Assembly (NCBI GenBank): GCA_016202605.1
Contig: JACQOJ010000141.1
Span: forward strand, 1-61,205
DNA from: Betaproteobacteria bacterium
GTDB taxonomy: Bacteria; Pseudomonadota; Gammaproteobacteria; Burkholderiales; SG8-41
DNA: 61,205 nt
Direction of reading: 5' to 3'
A program made the translations under genes and the position numbers. The notes under the pieces were generated by a model that was not told where the DNA came from, did no database searches, and worked only from the letters and a program-made list of their open reading frames with translations. Positions 19,542 through 29,913 of this stretch are shown here, piece after piece (positions within the stretch are counted from its first letter, which is position 1; each line of letters begins with the position of its first letter).

Positions 19542-20249
19542 ATGACGTCCCGCTTCATGCTCTGCAGTTTCAAGACCTGTCCCTGGGTTCAACGCGCCGC
19601 GATCGTGCTGCGCGCGAAAGAAGTTCCTTACGAGATCACCTATATCGACCGCGATAACCGGCCGGCGTGGTTCCTCGCCGTCTCGCCGCATTCCAAGGTG
19701 CCGGTGCTGATGATCGACGGCAAGGAAGCGCTGTTCGAATCGAATGCCATCGCCGAGTACCTCGACGAAACCGTGGCGCCGCGGCTGCATCCCGAGGATC
19801 CGCTCGCACGGGCCCGCAACCGCGCCTGGACCGATTTCGTGCCGACCTTCGCCGGCGCGATCTCCAATACGGCGTATGCCGATTCCGAGGAAGAGTTCGC
19901 CGCGCGTGCGCCCAGGATCTCCGGTCCGTTCGGAAAACTCGAGGAAGCGCTCGGCAGGCGCGGCAACGCCGGACCGTATTTCAACGGGGCGAAATTCTCG
20001 CTGGTCGATGCCGCCTACGCGCCGTTCCTGCAGCGCTACACCTTCATGGACCGGCTGCGGCCGCTCGGCATCATCGAGAGATTTCCGCTGCTTTCCGCCT
20101 GGCGCGATGCGCTGCTCGCCGCACCGGCGGTGCGAGCTTCGACCGTCGCCGACATCGAAGATGCGTGGCAGGAGAATCTGATCCTGCGCAAGCGCTGGCT
20201 CGCGAAGTTCGTGCGGCAGCGTGTGGCGGGCGTGGCCGCGGCCGGATAG
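19542..20249 (+). CDS. glutathione S-transferase family protein
   Basis: SFKTCPWVQRAAIVLRAKEVPYE; SPHSKVPVL; ESNAIAEYLDE. Confidence 0.88.
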   Translation: MTSRFMLCSFKTCPWVQRAAIVLRAKEVPYEITYIDRDNRPAWFLAVSPHSKVPVLMIDGKEALFESNAIAEYLDETVAPRLHPEDPLARARNRAWTDFVPTFAGAISNTAYADSEEEFAARAPRISGPFGKLEEALGRRGNAGPYFNGAKFSLVDAAYAPFLQRYTFMDRLRPLGIIERFPLLSAWRDALLAAPAVRASTVADIEDAWQENLILRKRWLAKFVRQRVAGVAAAG

Positions 20250-20290
20250 ACTCCAGTATCCTTGCGTGCATTGGTTTTTCACGGGGAAGC

Positions 20291-21337
20291 ATGCATATGA
20301 TGGATGATGGCAAACGCGAACACATCACCAGCCCGGACGCCTGGATCGGAGCGGATATCCAGCACGATCCATCGTGGATCCATCAGTTGAACGCGTCAGA
20401 TGTGGCCGAAATCGATGCCGCGCTCGCCCATGCCAGGCGCATTGGAGCGCGCGCACCGTTCGCCGCCGTGGACTTTCCCCTGCCGCGCTTTGCCGTGGTG
20501 CTCGACGGCATCCTCGATGAACTCGAGAACGGCCGGGGCTTCGTGCTGATCCGCGGCATCCCGCGCCACCGCTACACGGACGAGGAATGCGAGATCGTGT
20601 ACTGGGGACTGGGGACGCACCTCGGCGATCCGGTATCGCAGAACGCGCGCGGCCACCGTCTGGGCCACGTGCGCGACGAAGGCCGCGTGCTTGCCGATCC
20701 CAACGCCCGCGCCTATCAGACCAGCCAGCGCATGGATTTCCATACCGACCTGCTGCCCGTCGACGTGCTCGGTTTGTTCTGCATGCGCACCGCCAGGTCC
20801 GGCGGCGCCAGCAAGCTGACGAGCGCGCTCACCATACACAACGTGCTGCGGGAAGAGCGCCCCGATCTGCTGGAGGCGCTCTACGGCATGTTCCATCTCG
20901 ACTGGCGCGGCGAGGAACCGGAAGGCGAGCAGCCCTGGTTCACCATACCCATGTTCAGCGCCCGCAACGGCAAAGTGACCGCGCGCATTTGCAGCCGCGT
21001 ATATTACGAATCCGCGGCCCGGTTCGGAGAGCGCTACCGGCCCACTGCGATCCAGCGCGAGGCCCTGGAAGCCGCGCAGGAAATCGCCAATCGGCGCGAG
21101 TTGATGCTGACCATGGATTTCCAGGAAGGCGATATCCAGTTGATCAACAATCACACCATGATGCATGCGCGCGAGGCCTACGAGGATTACGACGCACCCG
21201 CCCGCCAGCGCCATCTGCTCAGAATGTGGATCGCTGTTTCCGACGCGCGGCGCCGGCCCCTTTCGGATGCGCTCGCCGGCCGTTATCGCTGGGTGCTTCA
21301 GGGCGGCATTCCGGCGAAGGCGGCCGCGACCGGCTAG
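20291..21337 (+). CDS. TauD/TfdA family Fe(II)/2-oxoglutarate-dependent dioxygenase
   Basis: HxD motif in MDFHTDLLPVD; NNHTMMHAREAYEDY and RHLLRMWI C-terminal motif. Confidence 0.85.
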   Translation: MHMMDDGKREHITSPDAWIGADIQHDPSWIHQLNASDVAEIDAALAHARRIGARAPFAAVDFPLPRFAVVLDGILDELENGRGFVLIRGIPRHRYTDEECEIVYWGLGTHLGDPVSQNARGHRLGHVRDEGRVLADPNARAYQTSQRMDFHTDLLPVDVLGLFCMRTARSGGASKLTSALTIHNVLREERPDLLEALYGMFHLDWRGEEPEGEQPWFTIPMFSARNGKVTARICSRVYYESAARFGERYRPTAIQREALEAAQEIANRRELMLTMDFQEGDIQLINNHTMMHAREAYEDYDAPARQRHLLRMWIAVSDARRRPLSDALAGRYRWVLQGGIPAKAAATG

Positions 21338-21460
21338 CTTCTCGCACGCGCGCAGGGTTCGCCGATCAGCTCATGTGCGTGTCGGTACGACGGTCTCGCA
21401 AAGCAGGGCCGCAAGAAATCGAAAGACACGCAGTCAAAACGCAGGCAAAATCCTTCCCCT

Positions 21461-22681
21461 ATGACTACGCTCTCTCAAGCCGCTCCGCGCCCTGAGGGGT
21501 TCCCCCGCGCCGTGAGTCTGCTGCTGAACGTCGGCCACGGCATCGACCACATGTTCCTGCTGGTCTTCGCCACGGCCGTCGCGGCAGTCGCTGTCGACTT
21601 CGGGTATGAAAACTGGACGGACCTGATGCCCTACGCGGTGGGCGCCTTTGCGCTGTTCGGCCTCGGCGCGCTGCCCGCCGGACGCCTGGGCGACCTGTGG
21701 GGCCGCCGCATCATGATGATCATCTTCTTCGTCGGCATGGGCGTCGCCGCGGTGCTGGTGTCGCTCACGCAGAATGCCTGGCAGCTGGCGGCCGGGCTGA
21801 CGCTGCTTGGCGCTTTCGCGGCGATCTACCATCCGGTAGGCGTTCCCATGCTGGTGCAGAACGTTCCCAACCCGGGCGCCGTCATCGGCGTCAACGGATT
21901 GGCCGGCAATCTCGGCATCGCCGTTGCCGCGCTCGTGACCGGCTTTCTGGTCAAGTGGATCGGCTGGCGGGCCGCCTTTGCCATACCCGGAATGATCGCG
22001 ATCGCATGCGGCATCATTTTCGCGCTCGCATGCCCCAGGGAGACGGAAGCGCCGTCCAAGCGGAAGGGCGGCAAGGCCAGGGTGGTCCTCACGCCGGCCA
22101 CGCTGGTGCGCGCGTTCACGGTGATGACGGCAGCGGCAGTGGCAAGCAGCCTGCTCTTCAACTTCACCACCAACGGCAATTCCCAACTGCTGTCGGAGGC
22201 CTTTCTGGGGATGATCGAAGACCCGGCCGTGCTGGGCGCGCTGCTGGCGGTGATTTACGTCATCGCATCGTTCGCGCAGATCGTCGTCGGCCGCCTGATC
22301 GACACCATGCCGTTCAAGCCGCTGCAGTTGTGGATGTCGGTCGCCCAGGTGCCGCTGCTCGTCTTCGCCGCGCATACGCAGCACTGGTGGCTGTTCGTCG
22401 CCTTGCTCGGAGTGATGATCCTGATCTTCGGCTCGATCCCGTTCACCGACGCCATGATCGTGCGCTATGTCGACGACCGGCTGCGCTCGCGGGTGGCCGG
22501 CATGCGCCTCACCGTGGCGTTCGGAATCAGCTCGCTCGCCGTGTGGCTGCTCGGGCCGATGGTGAAACAGATCGGATTTTCCAACGCACTGTGGATCCTG
22601 GCCGGCATCGCCGCCATCAAGGCGGCGATCGTGCTGCTGCTGCCGGACGAGCCCGCGGCGGCGGCACAGACACAGGCCTGA
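21461..22681 (+). CDS. MFS transporter
   Basis: 12-TM pattern; AGRLGDLWGRRIMM MFS loop 2-3 motif. Confidence 0.87.
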   Translation: MTTLSQAAPRPEGFPRAVSLLLNVGHGIDHMFLLVFATAVAAVAVDFGYENWTDLMPYAVGAFALFGLGALPAGRLGDLWGRRIMMIIFFVGMGVAAVLVSLTQNAWQLAAGLTLLGAFAAIYHPVGVPMLVQNVPNPGAVIGVNGLAGNLGIAVAALVTGFLVKWIGWRAAFAIPGMIAIACGIIFALACPRETEAPSKRKGGKARVVLTPATLVRAFTVMTAAAVASSLLFNFTTNGNSQLLSEAFLGMIEDPAVLGALLAVIYVIASFAQIVVGRLIDTMPFKPLQLWMSVAQVPLLVFAAHTQHWWLFVALLGVMILIFGSIPFTDAMIVRYVDDRLRSRVAGMRLTVAFGISSLAVWLLGPMVKQIGFSNALWILAGIAAIKAAIVLLLPDEPAAAAQTQA

Positions 22682-22732
22682 AGAACGCGCGGCCTGCGAC
22701 GCGCGCTCGAACCTGCTATCGGACTTCCGGGT

Positions 22733-23704
22733 TTATTCGACCTTCAGCCCCGCCGCGCGCACCACTTCGCCCCAGGCGCGCACTTCATCGGCCACGTGCT
22801 TCTTGAACTCGGCCTGCGTGTACGGCGCGGCTTCGGCTGAATTTCCGGCGAGCAGTTCCTTCATTCTCGGCTGCGCCACCGCTTTCATCGCTTCGGCGTG
22901 CAGCCGCGCGATGATCGCCTTCGGCGTGCCGCCGGGCGCGAAGAATCCCGTGTTGCAGCCCATTTCAAACCCCCGGATCGCTTCCGCAACCGCCGGGGTA
23001 TCGGGGTACAGCGGCGAGCGCTTCGGCGAGGTGATTCCCAGGAGCGTCAACCTCCCGGCCTTGATGTGGGGAATGGCGGCGGATATGCACGAGAAATACA
23101 TCCCGGCTTCGCCTCCAACCAGGGCGGCCGTGGCCGGCCCGCCGCCCTTGTAGGGCACGTGCAGCAGCTTCACGCCGGTGTCGCGTATGAACCGTTCCGC
23201 CGTGAGGTGCGTGATCGAGCCGGGGCCGGAAGACGCGAACGCAAGCTGGCCGGGGCGCGCCTTGGCATGATCGATCAGCTGCTGGATCGACTTGACGCCG
23301 ATCCTGGGATTGACGACGAGCACCAGCGGCGAGCGCGAAGGCAGCGCGATCGGCTCGATGTCCTTCAGCGGGTTGTACGGCAGCTTCTTGTAGAGGCTCG
23401 CGCTGATGGCGTGGCTCGGAACGTCGGTCATGAGCAGGGTGTAACCGTCAGAGTTTGCCTTCGCGGCGATGGAGACGCCCAGCGTGCCGGCGGCGCCGGG
23501 GCGGTTGTCGGGGATCACCTGCTGACGGAGCGATTCGGAAAGCGCTGCGCCCAGGCCGCGGGAAATGACATCGGTGATGCCGCCCGGAGGCCAGGGGACG
23601 ATCAGCCGGATCGGCCGCGACGGATACTCCTGCGCGCCCGCATGCTGGATCATGGGCAGGAACACCGCGGCGAGCAACAGACTTGCGGCTTGTGCGGCTT
23701 TCAT
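22733..23704 (-). CDS. Bug/TctC-family tripartite tricarboxylate transporter substrate-binding protein
   Basis: Signal peptide; EYPSRPIRLIVPWPPGG; NRPGAAGTLG; DGYTLLM. Start MKAAQAASLL. Confidence 0.9.
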   Translation of the reverse strand: MKAAQAASLLLAAVFLPMIQHAGAQEYPSRPIRLIVPWPPGGITDVISRGLGAALSESLRQQVIPDNRPGAAGTLGVSIAAKANSDGYTLLMTDVPSHAISASLYKKLPYNPLKDIEPIALPSRSPLVLVVNPRIGVKSIQQLIDHAKARPGQLAFASSGPGSITHLTAERFIRDTGVKLLHVPYKGGGPATAALVGGEAGMYFSCISAAIPHIKAGRLTLLGITSPKRSPLYPDTPAVAEAIRGFEMGCNTGFFAPGGTPKAIIARLHAEAMKAVAQPRMKELLAGNSAEAAPYTQAEFKKHVADEVRAWGEVVRAAGLKVE

Positions 23705-23972
23705 CGTCTCTCCTCCTGGATTGCTGTATCGGGCTGTCCGCCCGGGACGGCGGCACTTCGCGTGCGGCATCCGCCGTATTCGTCTTCTTGTCGGTTCATT
23801 CGCGTGAAGCGATCCCCGTGGGATCGACGCGCGAGCCGATGTTAGAACCTCATCTGATTCCGTGTCAACAAGATCGAAATGACTTTCACGGGGCATCCCG
23901 TTCGTTTTCCGCGCCTGCTTTATGCATTAAGATAGCCGCCCATCGAATTGCACAAGACAAGAGGAGAGGCGC

Positions 23973-24704
23973 ATGAGACTGCTCGAAGGAAAAACAGTCG
24001 CGATGACGGGCGGCGGAGGAGGGCTGGGACGCTGTTACGGCTTCGCCATGGCAAAAGCCGGCGCGGCCGTCGCCGTTTCGGACATCAACGCCGAAGCGGC
24101 GCAGGCGACGACCGATGCCATCATCAAGGCCGGCGGCCGGGCGATCACGGTCCGGGCGGATGTGACCCAGGCGGCGGAGTTCGAGAAATTGCTCGACCGC
24201 ACCGAGGCGGAGTTCGGCCCGCTCGACGTGCTGCTCAACATCGCCGGCATGTTTCCGCGCGTCGCGCTCGTGGATATGACGGAGGAAACGTGGGACGCGG
24301 TGATCACGCTCAACTTGAAGAGCGTGTATCTGGGCGCGCGCGCCGCGATCCGGCGCATGCTTCCGCGCAGGCGGGGCATCGTCCTGAGCACCGCCTCCGG
24401 CACGGGCATCCGGGGCCAGCCGAAGGCTTCGGCTTACTCGGCGTCCAAGGCCGGGATCATCGGCTTCACGCGCGCGGTCTCGCTCGAACTCAAGGACACG
24501 GGCGTGCGCATCAACTGCTTCGGCCCCGGCGCGACGGACACGCCGTTGTGGCGGGTCGGCAAGACCGGGGAGGACATCAAGCGCCTGCTCGCCGCGGGCT
24601 TCGTTTATCAGCCGGACGATTTCTCGAACGTCGTCGTTTTCCTGGCGAGCGACCTGTCCGCCCCGTTGAACGGCGAATTCATCAGCCGCGATCTGCACCG
24701 CTAG
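23973..24704 (+). CDS. SDR family oxidoreductase
   Basis: TGGGGGLGRCYG Rossmann motif; YSASKAG catalytic YxxxK. Confidence 0.9.
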   Translation: MRLLEGKTVAMTGGGGGLGRCYGFAMAKAGAAVAVSDINAEAAQATTDAIIKAGGRAITVRADVTQAAEFEKLLDRTEAEFGPLDVLLNIAGMFPRVALVDMTEETWDAVITLNLKSVYLGARAAIRRMLPRRRGIVLSTASGTGIRGQPKASAYSASKAGIIGFTRAVSLELKDTGVRINCFGPGATDTPLWRVGKTGEDIKRLLAAGFVYQPDDFSNVVVFLASDLSAPLNGEFISRDLHR

Positions 24705-24726
24705 CACGCGCAGGCGACTCCCCGCA

Positions 24727-25470
24727 TTACCGGTCGTCGGAGGGCGACTGCCTGATCGTGCTGCGCACCGCCCCGCTGCGCTCCCGCGCCTGGTACAGCA
24801 TGCCAAGCGTAATTTTCCGCACTTCGATCCTGCTGTGCTCGATATGCGCGCGCAGCAGCCGCTGCGCTTCATCGCCGCGCCCCTTCTGCAGCGCGGCGAG
24901 AATCCCGGCGTGTTCGTCGTAGGTCGCGGCAATGCGCTCGGGCTGGTAGAAATCGAGACGGCGGATGATGCGCATGCGCTCGGTGATCTCGCGATAGGTG
25001 CGCGCCATCTCGCCGTTGCCGGTGCATTCGACCATCTGGCAATGGAAAGCCTCGTCGAGCGGCCCGATCTTGTCCGGGTCCTGCAACCGTTCCCTCGAGG
25101 GAACCTGCCATGCGCGGGAGAGCTTGTGCAGAATGACGCGGCGTTTTTCGTCGGTGCATAGCGCGCGCGCTGCGTGGCACTCGATCAGCACGCGAAATTC
25201 GTACAGCTCGTCGAACTTTTCGAAGTCCAGGGACGGGATCAGCCAGCCCACCTTCGGGATGGCTTCGACGAAGCCCCCATGCTGCAGGCGCTGCAGGGCC
25301 TGCCGCAGCGGCGTGCGGCTGACATTGATCTGCTGCGCAAGCTCCGATTCGGAGAAGCGTTCGCCGGGCATCAGCCCGAAATCGAAGATGCGTCTCTTGA
25401 TTTCGTCGTAGGCGTAATCGGCAAGGCTGACGGTTTCCCGGTCGATGGCAATGACTTTCGCCATGGTCAC
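24727..25470 (-). CDS. GntR family transcriptional regulator (FCD type)
   Basis: DEIKRRIFDFGLMPGERFSESELAQQINVSRTPLRQALQRL wHTH; FCD-like C-terminal domain. Confidence 0.9.
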   Translation of the reverse strand: MTMAKVIAIDRETVSLADYAYDEIKRRIFDFGLMPGERFSESELAQQINVSRTPLRQALQRLQHGGFVEAIPKVGWLIPSLDFEKFDELYEFRVLIECHAARALCTDEKRRVILHKLSRAWQVPSRERLQDPDKIGPLDEAFHCQMVECTGNGEMARTYREITERMRIIRRLDFYQPERIAATYDEHAGILAALQKGRGDEAQRLLRAHIEHSRIEVRKITLGMLYQARERSGAVRSTIRQSPSDDR

Positions 25471-27284
25471 GTTCCTTTCTTGTCATTGGCGAGTGTATAC
25501 GCGCGCCAGCCGCCGAACGCAGTAATATCCTGCGCCTCCCGCAACGCCTGCGGCTCGCAGATGAATCCCTTCACCCAGGTGCCGTCGCTCAACTCTATCG
25601 TGCCCAGTCCCAGCGGTGGCGGAATTTCTGCGAGCAGCGAACCGAGCGTGTCCGGAGGCATATCATAGACTTCGACGGCGATCGCCGCGCCGTCATCGGT
25701 GCGGGCGAGGCCGGGCTTCGGCGGCTCCCTTCCGTTAAGGGCGTAGAGCCGGTAGCGCGCCGCGGTGCGCGTCACCGCGCGCAGCCGCGCCCCGCGCGCC
25801 GTCAGCTGATGGTGCAACGACATGTCCTGCAGGTACGCGCCGACCACCGCCAGGGGAATGGCGTCCGGCGGAGTGGCGGTGATCCGCGTGTCGGCGGGCT
25901 GCGGCCCGCGCAAGTGTGCTCCCAGCGGCAATGCCCGCGAGCGCTGCCAGTGCGCGGCGCACTCGATGAGCGCCCAGTCGCTCCCCCCGCGCGCGATGAA
26001 CGTCACCCCGAACGGCAGGCCGTCTGCGGTGAAGCCGAACGGCACTGCCACCGCGGAGAGCCCGAGCAGGTTGACGAAATTGGTATAGGTTCCGAGTTCG
26101 CTGTTGCGCCGGATGGGTTCGGCCGCGACCTCCGCCTGTTTCGGCAGACACGGCGCGGTGGGCACCATCAGGACATCGAACTCTTCCCAGACGTGCCTCG
26201 TGCGCACCTCGAGTTCCCGCACGCGGTATAACGCGTTGAAGGCATCGACCGCCGAGTAGCGCTTGCCGGCGCCGATGACTTCGGCGACCACCGGATCGAT
26301 GCCCGGCGGGCGGCGCTCGATCAGCGCGCCGGCAACGGCGTAGCGCTCCGCCGTCCATGGCCCCTGATAGAGCAGCGCGGCGACTTCCGCGAACGGCGCG
26401 AGATCGAATGTGCCCTGCGCGCACTTCAGCGTCTGCAGATGGAGGCGGCTCGCCTCGAACAGTTCGCGGTAGGCGTCGCTGACGAAAAACGGATCGCGCG
26501 GAATGCCGACGCGCGGGCACGGCGGCAGCGCATAGCGCCGGCTTCCGGGCTGGTGGAAAACCGGATCCGCGGGACCCGGCGTATCCCGCCGCGCGATCAC
26601 TTCAAGCACGGCGGCTGCGTCGGCTGCCGTCAGCGTGAACGCCGACACGCAGTCGAGCGTTCGGCACGCCGGCACGACGCCGGCGTTGCTGACGATCCCC
26701 GGGGTGGGCTTCAAGCCGAGCAGGTTGTTGAACCCCGCCGGCACGCGGCCCGACCCCGCGGTGTCGGTGCCCAGCGCGAAAGCCACCAGCCCGCGCGCCA
26801 CCACCGACGCCGAGCCCGAGCTCGATCCGCCGCTGATGTGTTCCGCGCTGAAAGCATTGGGCACCCAGCCGTACGGCGAGCGCGTGCCGACCAGGCCGGT
26901 GGCGAACTGGTCGAGGTTGGTCTTGCCGAGCAGCACCGCGCCCGCCTGCATCAGCCGCGCGACCACCTGCGCGGTGTCCGTGGCGATGTAGGCGAACTCG
27001 GGGCAGGCCGCCGTGGTGGTCCAGCCGGCGACATCGATGTTGTCCTTGACCGCGAACGGCACCCCGTAGAGCGGGCACTCGGCGGGCGGGCGCTGTGCCA
27101 GCGCGGCAAGTTGAATCTCGAGCTGCGGCGCGGTTGCCAGGCAGATCCAGGCCGGGTCGCGCGTCTGTTCATTGCGCCGGCGAAGCGCTTGCCACTGCCT
27201 GCGCACAAATTCAGGCGTCGCAAACGGGTCCGCTGCATTTGCGGCGCGGATCTCGGCAATCGTGATCGGCGCGCTCATGCCCAT
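25467..27284 (-). CDS. atzF: allophanate hydrolase
   Basis: Amidase domain (GGSSSGSASVVARG, GTDTAGSGRVPAGFNNLLGLKPTPG) plus C-terminal allophanate-hydrolase domain (GAYLQDMSLHHQLTARGAR, GLGTIELSDGTWVKGFICEP). Confidence 0.9.
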   Translation of the reverse strand: MGMSAPITIAEIRAANAADPFATPEFVRRQWQALRRRNEQTRDPAWICLATAPQLEIQLAALAQRPPAECPLYGVPFAVKDNIDVAGWTTTAACPEFAYIATDTAQVVARLMQAGAVLLGKTNLDQFATGLVGTRSPYGWVPNAFSAEHISGGSSSGSASVVARGLVAFALGTDTAGSGRVPAGFNNLLGLKPTPGIVSNAGVVPACRTLDCVSAFTLTAADAAAVLEVIARRDTPGPADPVFHQPGSRRYALPPCPRVGIPRDPFFVSDAYRELFEASRLHLQTLKCAQGTFDLAPFAEVAALLYQGPWTAERYAVAGALIERRPPGIDPVVAEVIGAGKRYSAVDAFNALYRVRELEVRTRHVWEEFDVLMVPTAPCLPKQAEVAAEPIRRNSELGTYTNFVNLLGLSAVAVPFGFTADGLPFGVTFIARGGSDWALIECAAHWQRSRALPLGAHLRGPQPADTRITATPPDAIPLAVVGAYLQDMSLHHQLTARGARLRAVTRTAARYRLYALNGREPPKPGLARTDDGAAIAVEVYDMPPDTLGSLLAEIPPPLGLGTIELSDGTWVKGFICEPQALREAQDITAFGGWRAYTLANDKKGT

Positions 27285-29014
27285 GCCACCTTCGCACGCC
27301 CCACGTGATGCGGCAGGTGCGCCGGCCGCGGGATGGCCGCGAGCAGTTCTTTTGTGTAGTCGGCCCCGGGCGCGGAGAGGATTCGTTCCGTCGGTCCTTC
27401 TTCGACGATCCGTCCCGCGCGCATGACGATCACGCGGTCGCACAGCAGCCGCACGACCTCGAGATCATGGCTGACGAACAGATAGCTCATGCCCGATTTG
27501 GCCTTGAGGTCGGCCAGCAGATTGAGCACAACCGCCTGGACCGAGACGTCCAACGCGGCGGTGGGCTCATCGAGTATCAGCAGCTCCGGGCGCGTCGCGA
27601 TCGCGCGCGCGATCCCGACCCGCGCTTTCTGCCCGCCGGAGAGCTGATGCGGCAGCCGGTCGAGCAGTTCGCACGGCAATCCGACTTCCGCGGCCAGTTG
27701 CTCGACTCGGGCGCGGATGTCACCGGCCCCGGTCATGCCGTCCAGCCGCAGCAGCGGATCGGCGATCGATTGCGCGGCGGTTGCGCGCGGATTCAGGCTT
27801 TCATGCGGGTCCTGGAACACCATCTGCAATGCGCGCCGCAGCGGCGAGCGTGCAAACCCGCCGGCCGGCACCGCGGTCAGTTCGTGTCCCTTGAAACGGA
27901 TGCTGCCCGAGGTCGCGTCGAGCAGGCGCATGATCATCGCCGAAGTCGTCGACTTGCCGCAGCCCGATTCGCCGACCAGGCCGACGCTTTCACCGCGGGC
28001 GATGCTGAAACCGATGCCGTCGACCGCGCGGAAAGCGTGTCCGGTGGACTTGCCGCGCGTTCTGAGCCGGTGCAGCAGCCCGCCCGGCGACTCGAACACC
28101 TTGACGAGAGCGCGCACCTCGAGCAGCGGCCCGGACGTCGCCGCCGGCTCCGCCACCGCGGGGGGCTGCGGCGGGCGCTGGTCTTCGGGCAGCAAGTCGC
28201 GGATGGTTTGCGCGGCGTGCGGGGTGGATCGGATCAGCCGCCGCGTGTACGGGTGCGCGGGCGCGGTAAACAGCGCCCGCGTATCCTGTTGCTCGACGAC
28301 CCGGCCCTGTTCCATGACGACGATGCGGTCACAGTATTCGCCGGCGAGGCCGAGGTCGTGGGTGATCAACAGCGTCGACATGCCCTCGGAGTGCGTCAGG
28401 TCGCGCACGAGCTCCATGACCGCTTTCTGCGTGGTGACATCGAGCCCCGTGGTCGGCTCGTCGGCGATCAGCAGTTGCGGACGGCAGGCGAGCGCGATGG
28501 CGATCACCACGCGCTGGCACATGCCGCCGGACAGTTCGAACGGATAGGCGTGGTAGCGCCGCGCGGCGTCGCGGATGCGTACGCGCTCCAGCGCCGCGAT
28601 GGCCTTCTCGCGCGCCTGGTCGTGCGTCGCCCGGGCGTGGCGGATCAGCACGTCCTCGATCTGCTTGCCCACCGGGCGGATCGGATTGAGCGCCGCGCGC
28701 GGATTCTGGAAGATCATCGAGATCTCGCGGCCGCGCAGGTCGCTCATCACGGTTTCGTTGGCGTCGTGCAGCTTGATGCCGCCGAACTCCATGGCGCCGG
28801 AAACGATGCGGCCGGCGCGGTCGAGGATGCGCATCACCGCGTACGAGGTCACCGACTTGCCGGAACCCGATTCGCCGACGATGCCCAGCGTTTCGCCTTT
28901 CGCAATCTGCAACGTGACGGAGCGCGCGGCCGTGACCGGCCCGCGCCGCGTGGCGAATTCCACGCACAGGTCCTTGACGGCGAGCAACGGCGGACGGTGC
29001 AGGAACAGGCTCAT
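27275..29014 (-). CDS. fused two-domain ABC transporter ATP-binding protein (DppD-DppF-like)
   Basis: Two Walker A (GESGSGKS, GESGCGKST) and two signature motifs (LSGGMCQR, LSGGQKAR) in one chain. Confidence 0.9.
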   Translation of the reverse strand: MSLFLHRPPLLAVKDLCVEFATRRGPVTAARSVTLQIAKGETLGIVGESGSGKSVTSYAVMRILDRAGRIVSGAMEFGGIKLHDANETVMSDLRGREISMIFQNPRAALNPIRPVGKQIEDVLIRHARATHDQAREKAIAALERVRIRDAARRYHAYPFELSGGMCQRVVIAIALACRPQLLIADEPTTGLDVTTQKAVMELVRDLTHSEGMSTLLITHDLGLAGEYCDRIVVMEQGRVVEQQDTRALFTAPAHPYTRRLIRSTPHAAQTIRDLLPEDQRPPQPPAVAEPAATSGPLLEVRALVKVFESPGGLLHRLRTRGKSTGHAFRAVDGIGFSIARGESVGLVGESGCGKSTTSAMIMRLLDATSGSIRFKGHELTAVPAGGFARSPLRRALQMVFQDPHESLNPRATAAQSIADPLLRLDGMTGAGDIRARVEQLAAEVGLPCELLDRLPHQLSGGQKARVGIARAIATRPELLILDEPTAALDVSVQAVVLNLLADLKAKSGMSYLFVSHDLEVVRLLCDRVIVMRAGRIVEEGPTERILSAPGADYTKELLAAIPRPAHLPHHVGRAKVAWA

Positions 29015-29913
29015 GTGCGGCGCTGCGGGTCGACGAGGTCGCGCAGCCCGTCGCCCAGCAGGTTGAAGATGAAAACGGCCAGCATCAACGCCGCGCCCGG
29101 AAACAGCGCGAGCCACCATTCGCCGGAGACGATATAGTTCGCGCCCTCGGCGACCATGATGCCCCACTCCGCGGTCGGCGGCCGCACCCCGAGGCCGATG
29201 AAAGACAGTCCGGCGGCATTCAGGATGGCCCAGCCCATGTTGAGCGAGAGCTGCACCATCATCGGCGGCAGCGTGTTCGGCAGGATCTTCAGGAGCAGGA
29301 TGCGGATTTCGGAGTTGCCGGAGAGCCGTGCGGCCTGCACGTAGCCGGCGTTGCGGCGGATCGACACCTCGGCGCGCGCCACCCGCGCATAGAATGGCAG
29401 GTTGATGATGGCCGTGGCGATGACGATGTTCTGGATGGTGTTGCCCGCGGCGGCGACGATGCCCATCGCCAGCACGAACAGCGGGAAAGCCATGATGGTG
29501 TCGAGCAGCCGCCCCGACAGCCTGTCGAACCAGCCGCCCCAGTATCCGGCGAACGCCCCCAGCGTCGCGCCGCAGACGAACGAGATCGCCACCGCGGATA
29601 CCGAGATCAACAGGTCGAGCCGGGTGGCGACGATCACTCGCGAAAACACGTCGCGGCCCAGATGGTCAGTGCCGAACCAGTGCCCGGCGCCGGGCGGCTT
29701 CAGCGCCTTGTCGGCGAGCGTGGCCAGCGGGTCGTGCGGCACCAGCGCCGGCCCGAAAAGCGCGATGAGCGTCATCAGCGCGAACAGGACGAACGCGAAG
29801 AACGTCACCGGGTTGGACGTCATCACGTAGCGGAAATGGGCAAAACCGCGCGCGAATGCAGAGCGTCGCGGAACCGCGATCGCGAGCGTCGGCATGAACG
29901 AAGTGTCAGCCAT
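29011..29913 (-). CDS. ABC transporter permease (DppC-like)
   Basis: FGTDHLGRDVFSRVI and EYSA-type loop region; multi-TM. Confidence 0.88.
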   Translation of the reverse strand: MADTSFMPTLAIAVPRRSAFARGFAHFRYVMTSNPVTFFAFVLFALMTLIALFGPALVPHDPLATLADKALKPPGAGHWFGTDHLGRDVFSRVIVATRLDLLISVSAVAISFVCGATLGAFAGYWGGWFDRLSGRLLDTIMAFPLFVLAMGIVAAAGNTIQNIVIATAIINLPFYARVARAEVSIRRNAGYVQAARLSGNSEIRILLLKILPNTLPPMMVQLSLNMGWAILNAAGLSFIGLGVRPPTAEWGIMVAEGANYIVSGEWWLALFPGAALMLAVFIFNLLGDGLRDLVDPQRRT

